11,977 nt of DNA from an uncultured Clostridia bacterium (GTDB taxonomy: Bacteria; Bacillota_A; Clostridia; Oscillospirales; Oscillospiraceae), in NCBI GenBank assembly GCA_946059285.1, contig CAMGMW010000020.1:1-11977 (forward strand), in the 5' to 3' direction. The translations under genes were made by a program, and so were the position numbers. Below, piece by piece: positions 1 to 5,388 of this stretch; position 1 is the stretch's first letter; every line of letters begins with the position of its first letter. A model generated the notes under the pieces. It did no database searches. It worked only from the letters and a program-made list of their open reading frames with translations, and was not told the DNA's origin.

Positions 1-248
1 TTGCCAGAGTCCGTATAGGGATTGCAGCCGTAAAACAGGGAGAAATAGTTACCGCTGGCATTCTTGGCGTGTGTGGTTTTAAGCCGGCGGACTGTCATCC
101 CCGTTCGGGCGTCCTGGAACTCATCGTCTGAGTGCGCGGCGCTCACTGTGGCAACCGTGGAGAAGACTGTGATCAGCGCCAGCAGCAGGGCCTGCAGCCG
201 CGATACAGTCTTCTTCGCCGCAGGTTTTGTCTTAGGTTTTGTTTTCAT
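1..248 (-). CDS. Secreted protein of unknown function (N-terminal part, cut by window edge)
   Basis: The frame is open from an ATG at 246-248 to the window edge and gives 82 residues of a longer protein. An AGGAGG-like Shine-Dalgarno (255-260 on this strand) lies 6 nt upstream. The N-terminus is strongly basic (Lys at residues 2, 4, 6, 8, 12 and 13), followed by a hydrophobic stretch (about 19-37) ending in VSAA. This is a classic Sec signal peptide, so the protein is exported. The mature part seen so far begins with an acidic segment and reaches an aromatic stretch, NYFSLFYGCNPY, near residues 68-79. I do not recognise the family, and the catalytic or binding part is outside the window. It is divergently transcribed from the membrane-protein/rpiB pair and has its own promoter at 319-347. 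Coding status is well supported; function is unknown. Confidence 0.8.
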   Translation of the reverse strand, partial: MKTKPKTKPAAKKTVSRLQALLLALITVFSTVATVSAAHSDDEFQDARTGMTVRRLKTTHAKNASGNYFSLFYGCNPYTDSG

Positions 249-318
249 AACAATACCTCCATTTTTCTATGCTTTCTATGTAGTATAAATAAGAATTGCA
301 TGATACTAATGTTATTTA

Positions 319-347
319 AGCATACCACAAAAGCGTATGTTTGTCAA
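319..347 (-). promoter_or_regulatory. Promoter for the secreted-protein gene
   Basis: Read on the minus strand, a perfect -35 box TTGACA (342-347) is followed after 17 nt by TATGCT (319-324). This fits the housekeeping sigma factor closely. It predicts transcription starting near 312 and a leader of about 64 nt before the ATG at 248. Confidence 0.8.
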
Positions 348-411
348 TCATTTCCGGTCGAATTCGAGTATGAATTGTGCGACTTTTTACCGCTCTGTTC
401 CCTGATTGATT

Positions 412-446
412 TTGCGGTTGCACTTGTTGCTAAAGTATGATACTAT
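412..446 (+). promoter_or_regulatory. Promoter for the membrane protein-rpiB operon
   Basis: Two overlapping matches are present: TTGCGG (412-417), 18 nt, TATGAT (436-441); and TTGCAC (418-423), 17 nt, TACTAT (441-446). Either places the transcription start about 30-40 nt before the ATG at 484. I cannot tell which is used. The rest of the 249-483 intergenic region shows nothing beyond this and the divergent promoter. Confidence 0.65.
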
Positions 447-483
447 TGAATCATGAGTTTGCGGGAAAGGAGGCGTGTATCGG

Positions 484-1644
484 ATGCCTGGGTCTCTTGA
501 CGGTATTGAGGCTTTTTTCCTTCGGTGCGTTTCTTTCGTATGCGCCGAGGCGGTTCCGCTGACCGCTGCTGCTGCGCTTACCCTGCTTTGCCTGCTGTTC
601 GCTGTGCTTTGGTTTCGCATGCTGCGCCCAAAGCGGGGTACGACGGAATGGTTCCGCAAAATCGAGGTCCGGAAATTCTCGCCCCCGGTGTGCGGACAAC
701 TGATGCCGCTCGACACGCTGTGGCTTCCTTTGGGTCTGTTGGGCGGCGCGGCGCTGGGCGCTGTACCCCTTTTTCTGACGGTGCCCGATTGTTTCAGCAC
801 CTTTCCGGAGCAATTACTTTGGTTGCTTCTTTCCTATGCGATGCTGTCGGCAGCGGCGTTTATGCTGCTGCGTCTGATGGACTGCGCACCACCCGCCGCA
901 CTGTCTGCGGCATGTCTGCTGCCCGTGTTTGTGCGAGAAAACGCAGCGGTGACCGCACTGCTGGTACTGGCTCTGCTGTTTTTCTGGCTTTGGTGCTCCG
1001 CACCGGTCGGGAAACGGCGGCTGCTCCGGGGGCTTTGGCTGGTGCTGTCCGCACTTTGCTATGGCATTGCCCTGCGGGACTGGCGCGTCGCGTGGCTGCT
1101 GCCGCTGTTCATTACGGCGTATATCGCTGTGCTGAGTTTCCGTTGCCGGAGAGGGGAATTGCCGTTTTTGTCCCTGCTGCTGACATTGCCCCTCGGCGCC
1201 CTTTGGAGCGTTTTGTTCTGCACCGGACTGACCGGCACGGAGCTGTGGCAGGCTCTGCGCTCCTTTGCTTTTTATGAGACGCTGGGCGACCGTCTGCTGG
1301 CGCGGCTGGCTATACTGCGTCCGACGCAGGTATTCTTCTCTGTTTCATGGGAAAGGCTGTGTCCGCTGCTTGCAGGGGCGGTGTGGCTGATTCCGCTGCT
1401 GCACGGGTTGTTCCGTCAGCGGGATATCCGCACTGTGTCGCTGCTGCTCTGTCTGCTTTCCTTTTTTGCCCTGTATCTGGGCTCCGGCGCGAATTATCTG
1501 GCGCTGCCGCTCCTGCTGCTGTCGGGCTGGTTTTGGAACGGCTTTTGTGCGCGGCGGCACGGATGGCTTGCCGTGCTTTCGGCAGCGTCTCTGTTTTGCA
1601 CGGAAATCTTTATGATTTATATTTCAGGAGGTCTTTGCATATGA
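484..1644 (+). CDS. Polytopic membrane protein of unknown function, translationally coupled to rpiB
   Basis: The protein has 386 residues and is very rich in Leu, Ala, Phe and Trp, with about 11-12 predicted membrane segments. The clearest lie near residues 25-46, 78-100, 109-132, 154-171, 180-196, 202-218, 226-247, 292-310, 337-355 and 360-380. They are separated by short Arg-rich loops such as 45-64 and 219-225. I chose the ATG at 484 because AAAGGAGG (466-473) lies 10 nt upstream; a GTG at 475 is only 1 nt from that site. The topology resembles the membrane core of GT-C-type glycosyltransferases or O-antigen-ligase-like proteins, but I see no diagnostic catalytic loop, so no function is assigned. 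The stop overlaps the rpiB start (ATGA at 1641-1644), so translation of the two is probably coupled. The long reading frame is itself strong evidence of coding. Confidence 0.85.
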   Translation: MPGSLDGIEAFFLRCVSFVCAEAVPLTAAAALTLLCLLFAVLWFRMLRPKRGTTEWFRKIEVRKFSPPVCGQLMPLDTLWLPLGLLGGAALGAVPLFLTVPDCFSTFPEQLLWLLLSYAMLSAAAFMLLRLMDCAPPAALSAACLLPVFVRENAAVTALLVLALLFFWLWCSAPVGKRRLLRGLWLVLSALCYGIALRDWRVAWLLPLFITAYIAVLSFRCRRGELPFLSLLLTLPLGALWSVLFCTGLTGTELWQALRSFAFYETLGDRLLARLAILRPTQVFFSVSWERLCPLLAGAVWLIPLLHGLFRQRDIRTVSLLLCLLSFFALYLGSGANYLALPLLLLSGWFWNGFCARRHGWLAVLSAASLFCTEIFMIYISGGLCI

Positions 1645-2081
1645 AAATTTCTCTTGCCTGTGACCATGGCGGTCTTGCTTTGAAAGAACAGATCAAGAAG
1701 CACTTGCTGGAACGCGGCTTTGAATGCTGTGATTTCGGCACGAACAGCCTCGATAGCTGTGATTATCCCGATTACGCCCGCCCGGCGGCCGAGGCAGTTG
1801 CGTCCGGCGCATGCGACCGGGGAATTCTGGTTTGTACCACCGGCATCGGCGTATCCATCACGGCCAACAAGGTACGGGGTGTACGTTGCGCACTGCTGTC
1901 TGACACGCTGTCCGCACGTCTGACCAGAGAACACAATGATACGAATATGATGGCGCTGGGCGCCGGAGTTGTCGGTCCGATGCTGGCACTGGAGCTGGTG
2001 GATATCTGGCTGGACACAGATTTCAGCCACAGCCCACGGCATCAGCGCCGGATTGACAAAATCACGGAGATCGAACGATAA
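1641..2081 (+). CDS. rpiB: Ribose-5-phosphate isomerase B
   Basis: This 146-residue cytosolic enzyme interconverts ribose 5-phosphate and ribulose 5-phosphate in the pentose phosphate pathway. Length and motifs fit the RpiB/LacAB family: the N-terminal ACDHGG (6-11), GxxxxDSCDYPDYA (33-46), the active-site region around Cys65 (CTTGIGVSITANK) and REHND with His98, matching the catalytic Cys66 and His99 of E. coli RpiB. One difference is Thr66 where E. coli RpiB has Gly in CGTGIG, which could matter because backbone groups here hold the enediolate intermediate. RpiB relatives acting on allose 6-phosphate or galactose 6-phosphate exist, so exact substrate specificity is an inference. GGAGG at 1627-1631 is the ribosome site, lying within the end of the preceding gene, and the ATG overlaps that gene's stop. 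Confidence 0.95.
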   Translation: MKISLACDHGGLALKEQIKKHLLERGFECCDFGTNSLDSCDYPDYARPAAEAVASGACDRGILVCTTGIGVSITANKVRGVRCALLSDTLSARLTREHNDTNMMALGAGVVGPMLALELVDIWLDTDFSHSPRHQRRIDKITEIER

Positions 2082-2122
2082 GCCGTCCGTTTGCTTTCGG
2101 TCGGCGGTCTGCGAAAAATACA

Positions 2123-2168
2123 GCAGGGAGGTTGCGGCAACTTCGCCGCAACCTCCCTGCGATTATTT
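2123..2168. terminator. Bidirectional intrinsic terminator between convergent rpiB and msmK
   Basis: A perfect 16-bp stem, GCAGGGAGGTTGCGGC (2123-2138) with GCCGCAACCTCCCTGC (2145-2160), encloses a 6-nt loop (AACTTC). On the plus strand it is followed by ATTATTTTA (2162-2170). On the minus strand it is followed by TGTATTTTTC. The U-tract is better on the minus side, where the msmK stop codon lies only 7 nt before the stem. Confidence 0.92.
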
Positions 2169-3373
2169 TAATGCATGGACGGCATGCTGGAGGGGAGCAT
2201 GAACAGGTTCTGCTCTGTTTCGGGGTCAAACAGATGCATCAGCTTCGGATTAAAGGTGAAATGCGCCTCGCTGCCGCTGCGGACCGCGTCCAGATTCAGC
2301 CCCGCCGTCGGGATGATGGCGATGACGTCCTGCCCGCCGACATTCATATGTAGGTGCATCTCGCTGCCCATCATCTCGGAAACATCGATGGACGCGGGGA
2401 AGCCGTCCTCAGCCATGGACAGATGCACCGGACGAATGCCGACAACGACATTGCCCTCCGCCCTCTGCTGCTCCTCGAGCAGCTTCTGGCGTTCCTCATC
2501 CAGCACAATGTCTCTGCCCAGCAGTTCCACGACATAGCGCCCGTCCTTTTTGACCAGTCTGGCATCGCGGAAGAAATTCATCTGCGGTGTGCCGATAAAA
2601 CCGGCGACGAAAAGGTTCAGCGGATGGTTGAACACCTCCTGCGGCGTGCCGATCTGCTGGATGAAGCCGTCGCGCATGATGACAATCCGGTCGCCCAGGG
2701 TCATTGCTTCGGTCTGGTCGTGGGTAACGTAAATGAAGGTGGTGTTGATGCGGCTGCGAAGCTTAATGATCTCCGCACGCATCTGGTTGCGCAGCTTCGC
2801 GTCCAGATTGGACAGCGGCTCATCCATCAGCAGCACCTGCGGATCGCGGACGATAGCGCGTCCGATGGCCACACGCTGCCGCTGACCGCCGGACAGCGCC
2901 TTCGGCTTGCGGTCGAGGTACTCGGTAATGCCGAGAATTTCCGCGGCCTCATGAACCTTCTGTTCGATCTCCTTCTTCGGAACCTTTTTCAGCTTCAGCG
3001 AGAAAGCCATATTTTCAAACACGGTCATGTGGGGATAGAGCGCATAGTTCTGGAAGACCATGGCGATGTCGCGATCCTTGGGCGCGACATTGTTGACCAG
3101 ACGGTCGCCGATGTACAGCTCACCGTCGGTGATCTCCTCCAGACCCGCGATCATGCGCAGAGTCGTGGACTTGCCGCAGCCGGACGGTCCGACCAGCACG
3201 ATGAATTCGCGGTCCGCGATCTCAAGGCTGAATTCCTGCACCGCAACGACGCCCTCGTCAGTGATTTGCAGGTTAGTCTTCTTTTCCTCGGGCTCGCCCT
3301 TTTTACGCTTTTTCTTCTTTGCTTCTGTGTTCGGATAGATCTTCTTGATGTTTTTCAGTGTTACACTTGCCAT
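2168..3373 (-). CDS. msmK: Sugar ABC transporter ATPase, MsmK/UgpC (MalK) type
   Basis: This 401-residue cytoplasmic ATPase powers carbohydrate (CUT1-type) or glycerol-phosphate importers. Visible motifs are Walker [10 protein letters not shown] (62-70), the Q-loop FQNYALYP (Gln108), the signature [10 protein letters not shown] (160-169), Walker B VLLMDEP (180-186), the D-loop SNLDA (188-192) and the switch His218. A TOBE/OB-type regulatory domain of about 150 residues ends the protein. The A-loop Tyr13 is separated from the next beta strand by a lysine-rich insertion (about 16-42). I recall this insertion from clostridial UgpC proteins; it is absent from E. coli MalK. The start at 3373 gives the family's usual N-terminus (MASVTLKNI). 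The frame continues upstream to 3520, but those 49 residues look non-coding. No permease or binding protein lies nearby, so it probably serves several transporters, as orphan MsmK proteins do. The family is certain; the gene symbol is by analogy. Confidence 0.93.
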   Translation of the reverse strand: MASVTLKNIKKIYPNTEAKKKKRKKGEPEEKKTNLQITDEGVVAVQEFSLEIADREFIVLVGPSGCGKSTTLRMIAGLEEITDGELYIGDRLVNNVAPKDRDIAMVFQNYALYPHMTVFENMAFSLKLKKVPKKEIEQKVHEAAEILGITEYLDRKPKALSGGQRQRVAIGRAIVRDPQVLLMDEPLSNLDAKLRNQMRAEIIKLRSRINTTFIYVTHDQTEAMTLGDRIVIMRDGFIQQIGTPQEVFNHPLNLFVAGFIGTPQMNFFRDARLVKKDGRYVVELLGRDIVLDEERQKLLEEQQRAEGNVVVGIRPVHLSMAEDGFPASIDVSEMMGSEMHLHMNVGGQDVIAIIPTAGLNLDAVRSGSEAHFTFNPKLMHLFDPETEQNLFMLPSSMPSMH

Positions 3374-3547
3374 GCAACCGACTCTGATACGGAAGCCTCC
3401 GCTTGTCCGTATCTCACGCCCGCCCGCAACGGAGCGCGGCGCATTGCGACAGGTCTCCACACTGCCGCACCGCAAGTCTGCGGAGGGTGATTTTCTCCTT
3501 TCTTGGCGGCGTGCGCCCATTTTGTGGAGTGGACGTGCCTACCTTGT
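3374..3547 (-). other. Long GC-rich leader of msmK with a hairpin presenting the Shine-Dalgarno
   Basis: About 170 nt separate the likely transcription start from the ATG. The only good Shine-Dalgarno, GGAGG (3396-3400 on this strand), is 22 nt from the ATG, which is too far for direct use. It lies in the 12-nt loop of a perfect 8-bp hairpin formed by GATACGGA (3406-3413) and TCCGTATC (3386-3393), in minus-strand reading order. Folding would bring the site closer to the start. A second small hairpin, CCGCA-GACT-TGCGG, lies upstream near 3470-3483. The control role is inference. Confidence 0.45.
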
Positions 3548-3554
3548 TAAGTAT

Positions 3555-3584
3555 ATCATAACACAGGAGCTTTTTATGCCGCAA
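3555..3584 (-). promoter_or_regulatory. Probable promoter for msmK
   Basis: On the minus strand TTGCGG (3579-3584) is followed after 18 nt by TATGAT (3555-3560). An alternative -10, TATACT, follows at 3550-3555 but lacks a good -35. The same TTGCGG-N18-TATGAT arrangement occurs at 412-441. Predicted start of transcription is near 3548. Confidence 0.55.
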
Positions 3585-3705
3585 CACGGAAAATTGCACA
3601 AATCTCAGGAGGTCCTTTTGGTTGTTTTGTTGTTTGCCGGTGCGATCGGAGATTGCGCCGCGCAGGGTTTCCCGCCTTGTGCGCCATCTTCCGGCGCGGC
3701 AGGAC

Positions 3706-3734
3706 TTGACGGACGGGCAGTTTTCCTGTACAAT
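3706..3734 (+). promoter_or_regulatory. Promoter for the queT operon
   Basis: TTGACG (3706-3711), a 17-nt spacer and TACAAT (3729-3734) make a strong housekeeping-type promoter. The predicted transcription start, near 3741, lies just before the first stem of the riboswitch at 3746. The aptamer would therefore form right at the 5' end of the mRNA, as expected for a compact preQ1 switch. Confidence 0.8.
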
Positions 3735-3745
3735 AGTCGCATTCC

Positions 3746-3787
3746 AGACAGTTCGAAACCATCCTGTCTTTAAACAAAACTAAGGAG
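3746..3787 (+). promoter_or_regulatory. preQ1-I riboswitch controlling queT
   Basis: Stem P1 is AGACAG (3746-3751) paired with CTGTCT (3764-3769). The 12-nt loop TTCGAAACCATC ends in a C, the position that pairs with the ligand in known preQ1-I aptamers, and begins with TTC as in the B. subtilis queC aptamer, whose loop is also 12 nt. The A-rich tail TTAAACAAAACTAAGGAG (3770-3787) closely matches the preQ1-I tail (AAAAAACUAAGG) and runs into the AAGGAG ribosome site of queT. Binding of preQ1 would fold the tail into the pseudoknot and block translation. I could not settle the exact loop-tail base pairs: U6-A34, U7-A33 and G9-C31 are possible with a C-U mismatch (numbered from the G at 3747). 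The call rests on the stem, loop length, tail, ribosome site and the downstream gene together. Confidence 0.82.
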
Positions 3788-3793
3788 ATTATT

Positions 3794-4318
3794 ATGAAGC
3801 ATTCTTATACCCGAAACCTGGTATACGGCGCGGTTCTGGGGGCGCTGTATGTCCTGTTGACCCATCTGCAAAATTTGCTGCTGCCCGGAACGACCTCAAT
3901 GCTGATCCAGTTTCGTCTTTCCGAAATGCTGTGTGTGTTTGCATTGCATACGCCCGCTGCCGTGGGCGGACTGAGCATTGGCTGTCTGCTGTACAATATC
4001 TCTACGGCCGCTACTTTGCCGCTGGACTGGATGGTAGGGACCGTCGCCACGTTTCTGTCCACGCTCTGTATGTATCGCTTCCGCCGTCTGCGGGTAGGGA
4101 AGCTGCCGCTGCTGCAGTTGCTGATGCCGGCGCTCTGGAACGGCGTGCTGGTGGGCAGCGAGCTGACGGTCTATCTGGTCGGCACGCCGCTGTGGCTGAA
4201 CATGCTCTATGTAGCGGCGGGGGAGGCAGCCGTGCTGCTTACCATGGGTACGGCGCTGCACTTCCTGCTTTCCGGAAAGCGGCTGCACAACCGGCTCTTC
4301 CCGGAGGAGGTGCAATAG
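3794..4318 (+). CDS. queT: Queuosine precursor transporter QueT
   Basis: This 174-residue integral membrane protein belongs to the QueT family, the substrate-binding (S) components of energy-coupling-factor importers for preQ1 or a related queuosine precursor. About five or six hydrophobic segments are visible. Family-typical stretches are QFRLSE (39-44), a GCLLYNI-type segment (63-69), DWMVGTVATFLS (78-89) and NGVLVGSEL (116-124). The ATG at 3794 has AAGGAG 6 nt upstream, which is also the tail of the preQ1-I riboswitch. That riboswitch independently supports the assigned substrate. No EcfA/EcfT energising module is in the window, so a shared module elsewhere is presumed. It is first in an operon with the two following genes. 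Confidence 0.92.
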   Translation: MKHSYTRNLVYGAVLGALYVLLTHLQNLLLPGTTSMLIQFRLSEMLCVFALHTPAAVGGLSIGCLLYNISTAATLPLDWMVGTVATFLSTLCMYRFRRLRVGKLPLLQLLMPALWNGVLVGSELTVYLVGTPLWLNMLYVAAGEAAVLLTMGTALHFLLSGKRLHNRLFPEEVQ

Positions 4319-4320
4319 GC

Positions 4321-4809
4321 TTGCGCACCCGCCGTCTGGCATTATCGGCACTGCTGGCTGCCGTCGCGTTGACGATTTTCGTCCTGGAATCTCAGATCCC
4401 CATCCCCATTCCCGTTCCGGGACTGCGGCTGGGACTGAGTAATATCATCACGATATTCGCCCTGTTCGCACTGGGTTGGAAGGAAGCACTGGCGATCTTA
4501 CTGGTGCGCATCGTGCTGGGCAATCTCTTTTCCGGGCAAGTCACAGCGATGCTGTATTCCCTCGGCGGCGGGCTTTGCTGCTTCGCCGCCATCGCGCTGC
4601 TGCGTCCGCATTTGCAGGCGAAGCAGGTCTGGATTGCGGGCGTGGTGGGGGGTATCTTTCACAATTTCGGTCAGATGGCGGTAGCCGTCGCCGTGAGCGG
4701 CACAAAGGAGCTGCTCCTATATCTGCCGGTCCTGCTGCTATGCGGCATGGCGACCGGCGCACTGACCGGCCTGTGCGCGCAGCTTTTGCTGAGGCGCCGG
4801 CTGAAATAG
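4321..4809 (+). CDS. Gx transporter family membrane protein (Hpre_diP_synt_I family)
   Basis: This 162-residue protein has about five membrane segments. Family marks are the Pro-rich motif IPIPIPVPGLRLGLSN (26-41) preceded by Glu23, LGWKEAL (51-57), LYSLGGG (78-84) and GGIFHNFGQ (110-118). These place it in the family annotated either as Gx transporter or as heptaprenyl diphosphate synthase component I. The fold resembles S components of ECF importers, so transport is more likely than prenyl synthesis. I chose TTG at 4321: GGAGGAGG (4303-4310) lies 10 nt upstream, and no ATG or GTG fits. The start is 2 nt after the queT stop, so the two are co-transcribed and probably coupled. Its ligand is unknown; the operon suggests a queuosine-related compound, which is inference. 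Confidence 0.85.
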   Translation: MRTRRLALSALLAAVALTIFVLESQIPIPIPVPGLRLGLSNIITIFALFALGWKEALAILLVRIVLGNLFSGQVTAMLYSLGGGLCCFAAIALLRPHLQAKQVWIAGVVGGIFHNFGQMAVAVAVSGTKELLLYLPVLLLCGMATGALTGLCAQLLLRRRLK

Positions 4810-4826
4810 AACCGGGGAGAACAATT

Positions 4827-5249
4827 ATGCAAGCATTTGACCGTGCAAAAGCGCTGCTGAAAACCGAAGGCTATACCTGCGTCCTGTGCGATGCGGACAG
4901 AGTCATGACAAGCCGCAAGACCGGCATCGCGCCCCTTGTGGAACGGCTGGAGAACGGAGAGTGTCTGAAAGGGACCGCCGCGGCGGACCGCGTGGTCGGC
5001 AAAGCGGCGGCGATGCTGATGGTGTACGGCGGCGTGTCACAAGTCTACGGCGAAGTGATGTCGCAGGAGGCGTACCGCCTGCTGACGGCACACGGCGTGA
5101 CGGCGGAGTACGGCACGCTGATCCCGAGGATCCTCAACCGGGCGGGCACGGGACCGTGTCCGATGGAGCAGGCGGTCGCGGAGCTGACCGAGCCCGCCGA
5201 CGCGCTGCCCGCGCTGCAAAAAACGCTGGCGCGCCTGCGCGGTCTGTAG
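4827..5249 (+). CDS. DUF1893 (TM1506-like) protein
   Basis: This 140-residue cytosolic protein carries the DUF1893 pattern: YTCVLC (16-21), TSRKTGIAPL (28-37), AADRVVGKAAAML (52-64), MSQEAYRLL (78-86) and NRAGTGPCPMEQAV (104-117). TM1506 of Thermotoga, the structural prototype, is described as having a cytidine-deaminase-like fold; the biochemical role is not established. In this copy I see a PC-P-M-E stretch (110-114) but no HAE/CAE and no full PCxxC zinc motif, so zinc-dependent deamination is not supported. GGGGAG (4814-4819) lies 7 nt before the ATG. It follows the Gx-type transporter by 17 nt and shares the preQ1-controlled operon. A role in handling a queuosine precursor is a hypothesis only. 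Confidence 0.9.
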   Translation: MQAFDRAKALLKTEGYTCVLCDADRVMTSRKTGIAPLVERLENGECLKGTAAADRVVGKAAAMLMVYGGVSQVYGEVMSQEAYRLLTAHGVTAEYGTLIPRILNRAGTGPCPMEQAVAELTEPADALPALQKTLARLRGL

Positions 5250-5388
5250 GGGAGGGACATCCACCGTTCCGAAACGGCGGGTACGCGGCGGCTTTGCCGC
5301 ACCGGAATGATACCGCCGGCGGATTTTACAGTATGTTCCTGCCATCGGCAACCAACATTATCATAATATTTCTCAAAGGAGGCAGCAT
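5250..5388 (+). other. Intergenic region with several small hairpins between the queT operon and ktrB
   Basis: It contains CCGTT-CCGA-AACGG (5264-5277), GCGGC-TTT-GCCGC (5288-5300) and the palindrome CCGCCGGCGG (5313-5322) followed by ATTTT. One of these may end the queT operon, but none is a convincing terminator. I found no clear promoter and could not recognise a c-di-AMP (ydaO) riboswitch, which often precedes ktr genes. Confidence 0.4.

Noticed and set aside
525..1277. Alternative plus-strand frame of 250 residues inside the membrane-protein gene
   Set aside because: It has Arg/Ala-rich composition typical of a shifted GC-rich frame and no ribosome site; the membrane-protein frame has both a clean start and the coupled stop.
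2123..2160. Long inverted repeat as a mobile-element end
   Set aside because: Its position between convergent stop codons, GC-rich stem and flanking T-tracts explain it fully as a bidirectional terminator.
2354..3490. Plus-strand open frame of 378 residues opposite msmK
   Set aside because: It mirrors the conserved ABC ATPase and has no family features or start signals of its own.
3374..3520. N-terminal extension of the msmK frame by 49 residues to an ATG at 3520
   Set aside because: No ribosome site precedes that ATG, the extension is Arg/Ser-rich and unlike the family, and the protein from 3373 starts exactly as MalK-type ATPases do.
3576..3773. A 65-residue plus-strand frame with a good AGGAG site 6 nt before its ATG
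   Set aside because: No promoter precedes it, it runs through the strong queT promoter and into the riboswitch, it overlaps the msmK promoter on the other strand, and the protein has no recognisable features.
5250..5388. Possible c-di-AMP (ydaO-type) riboswitch before ktrB
   Set aside because: The region is short and I could not find the conserved ydaO sequence blocks; only small independent hairpins are visible.
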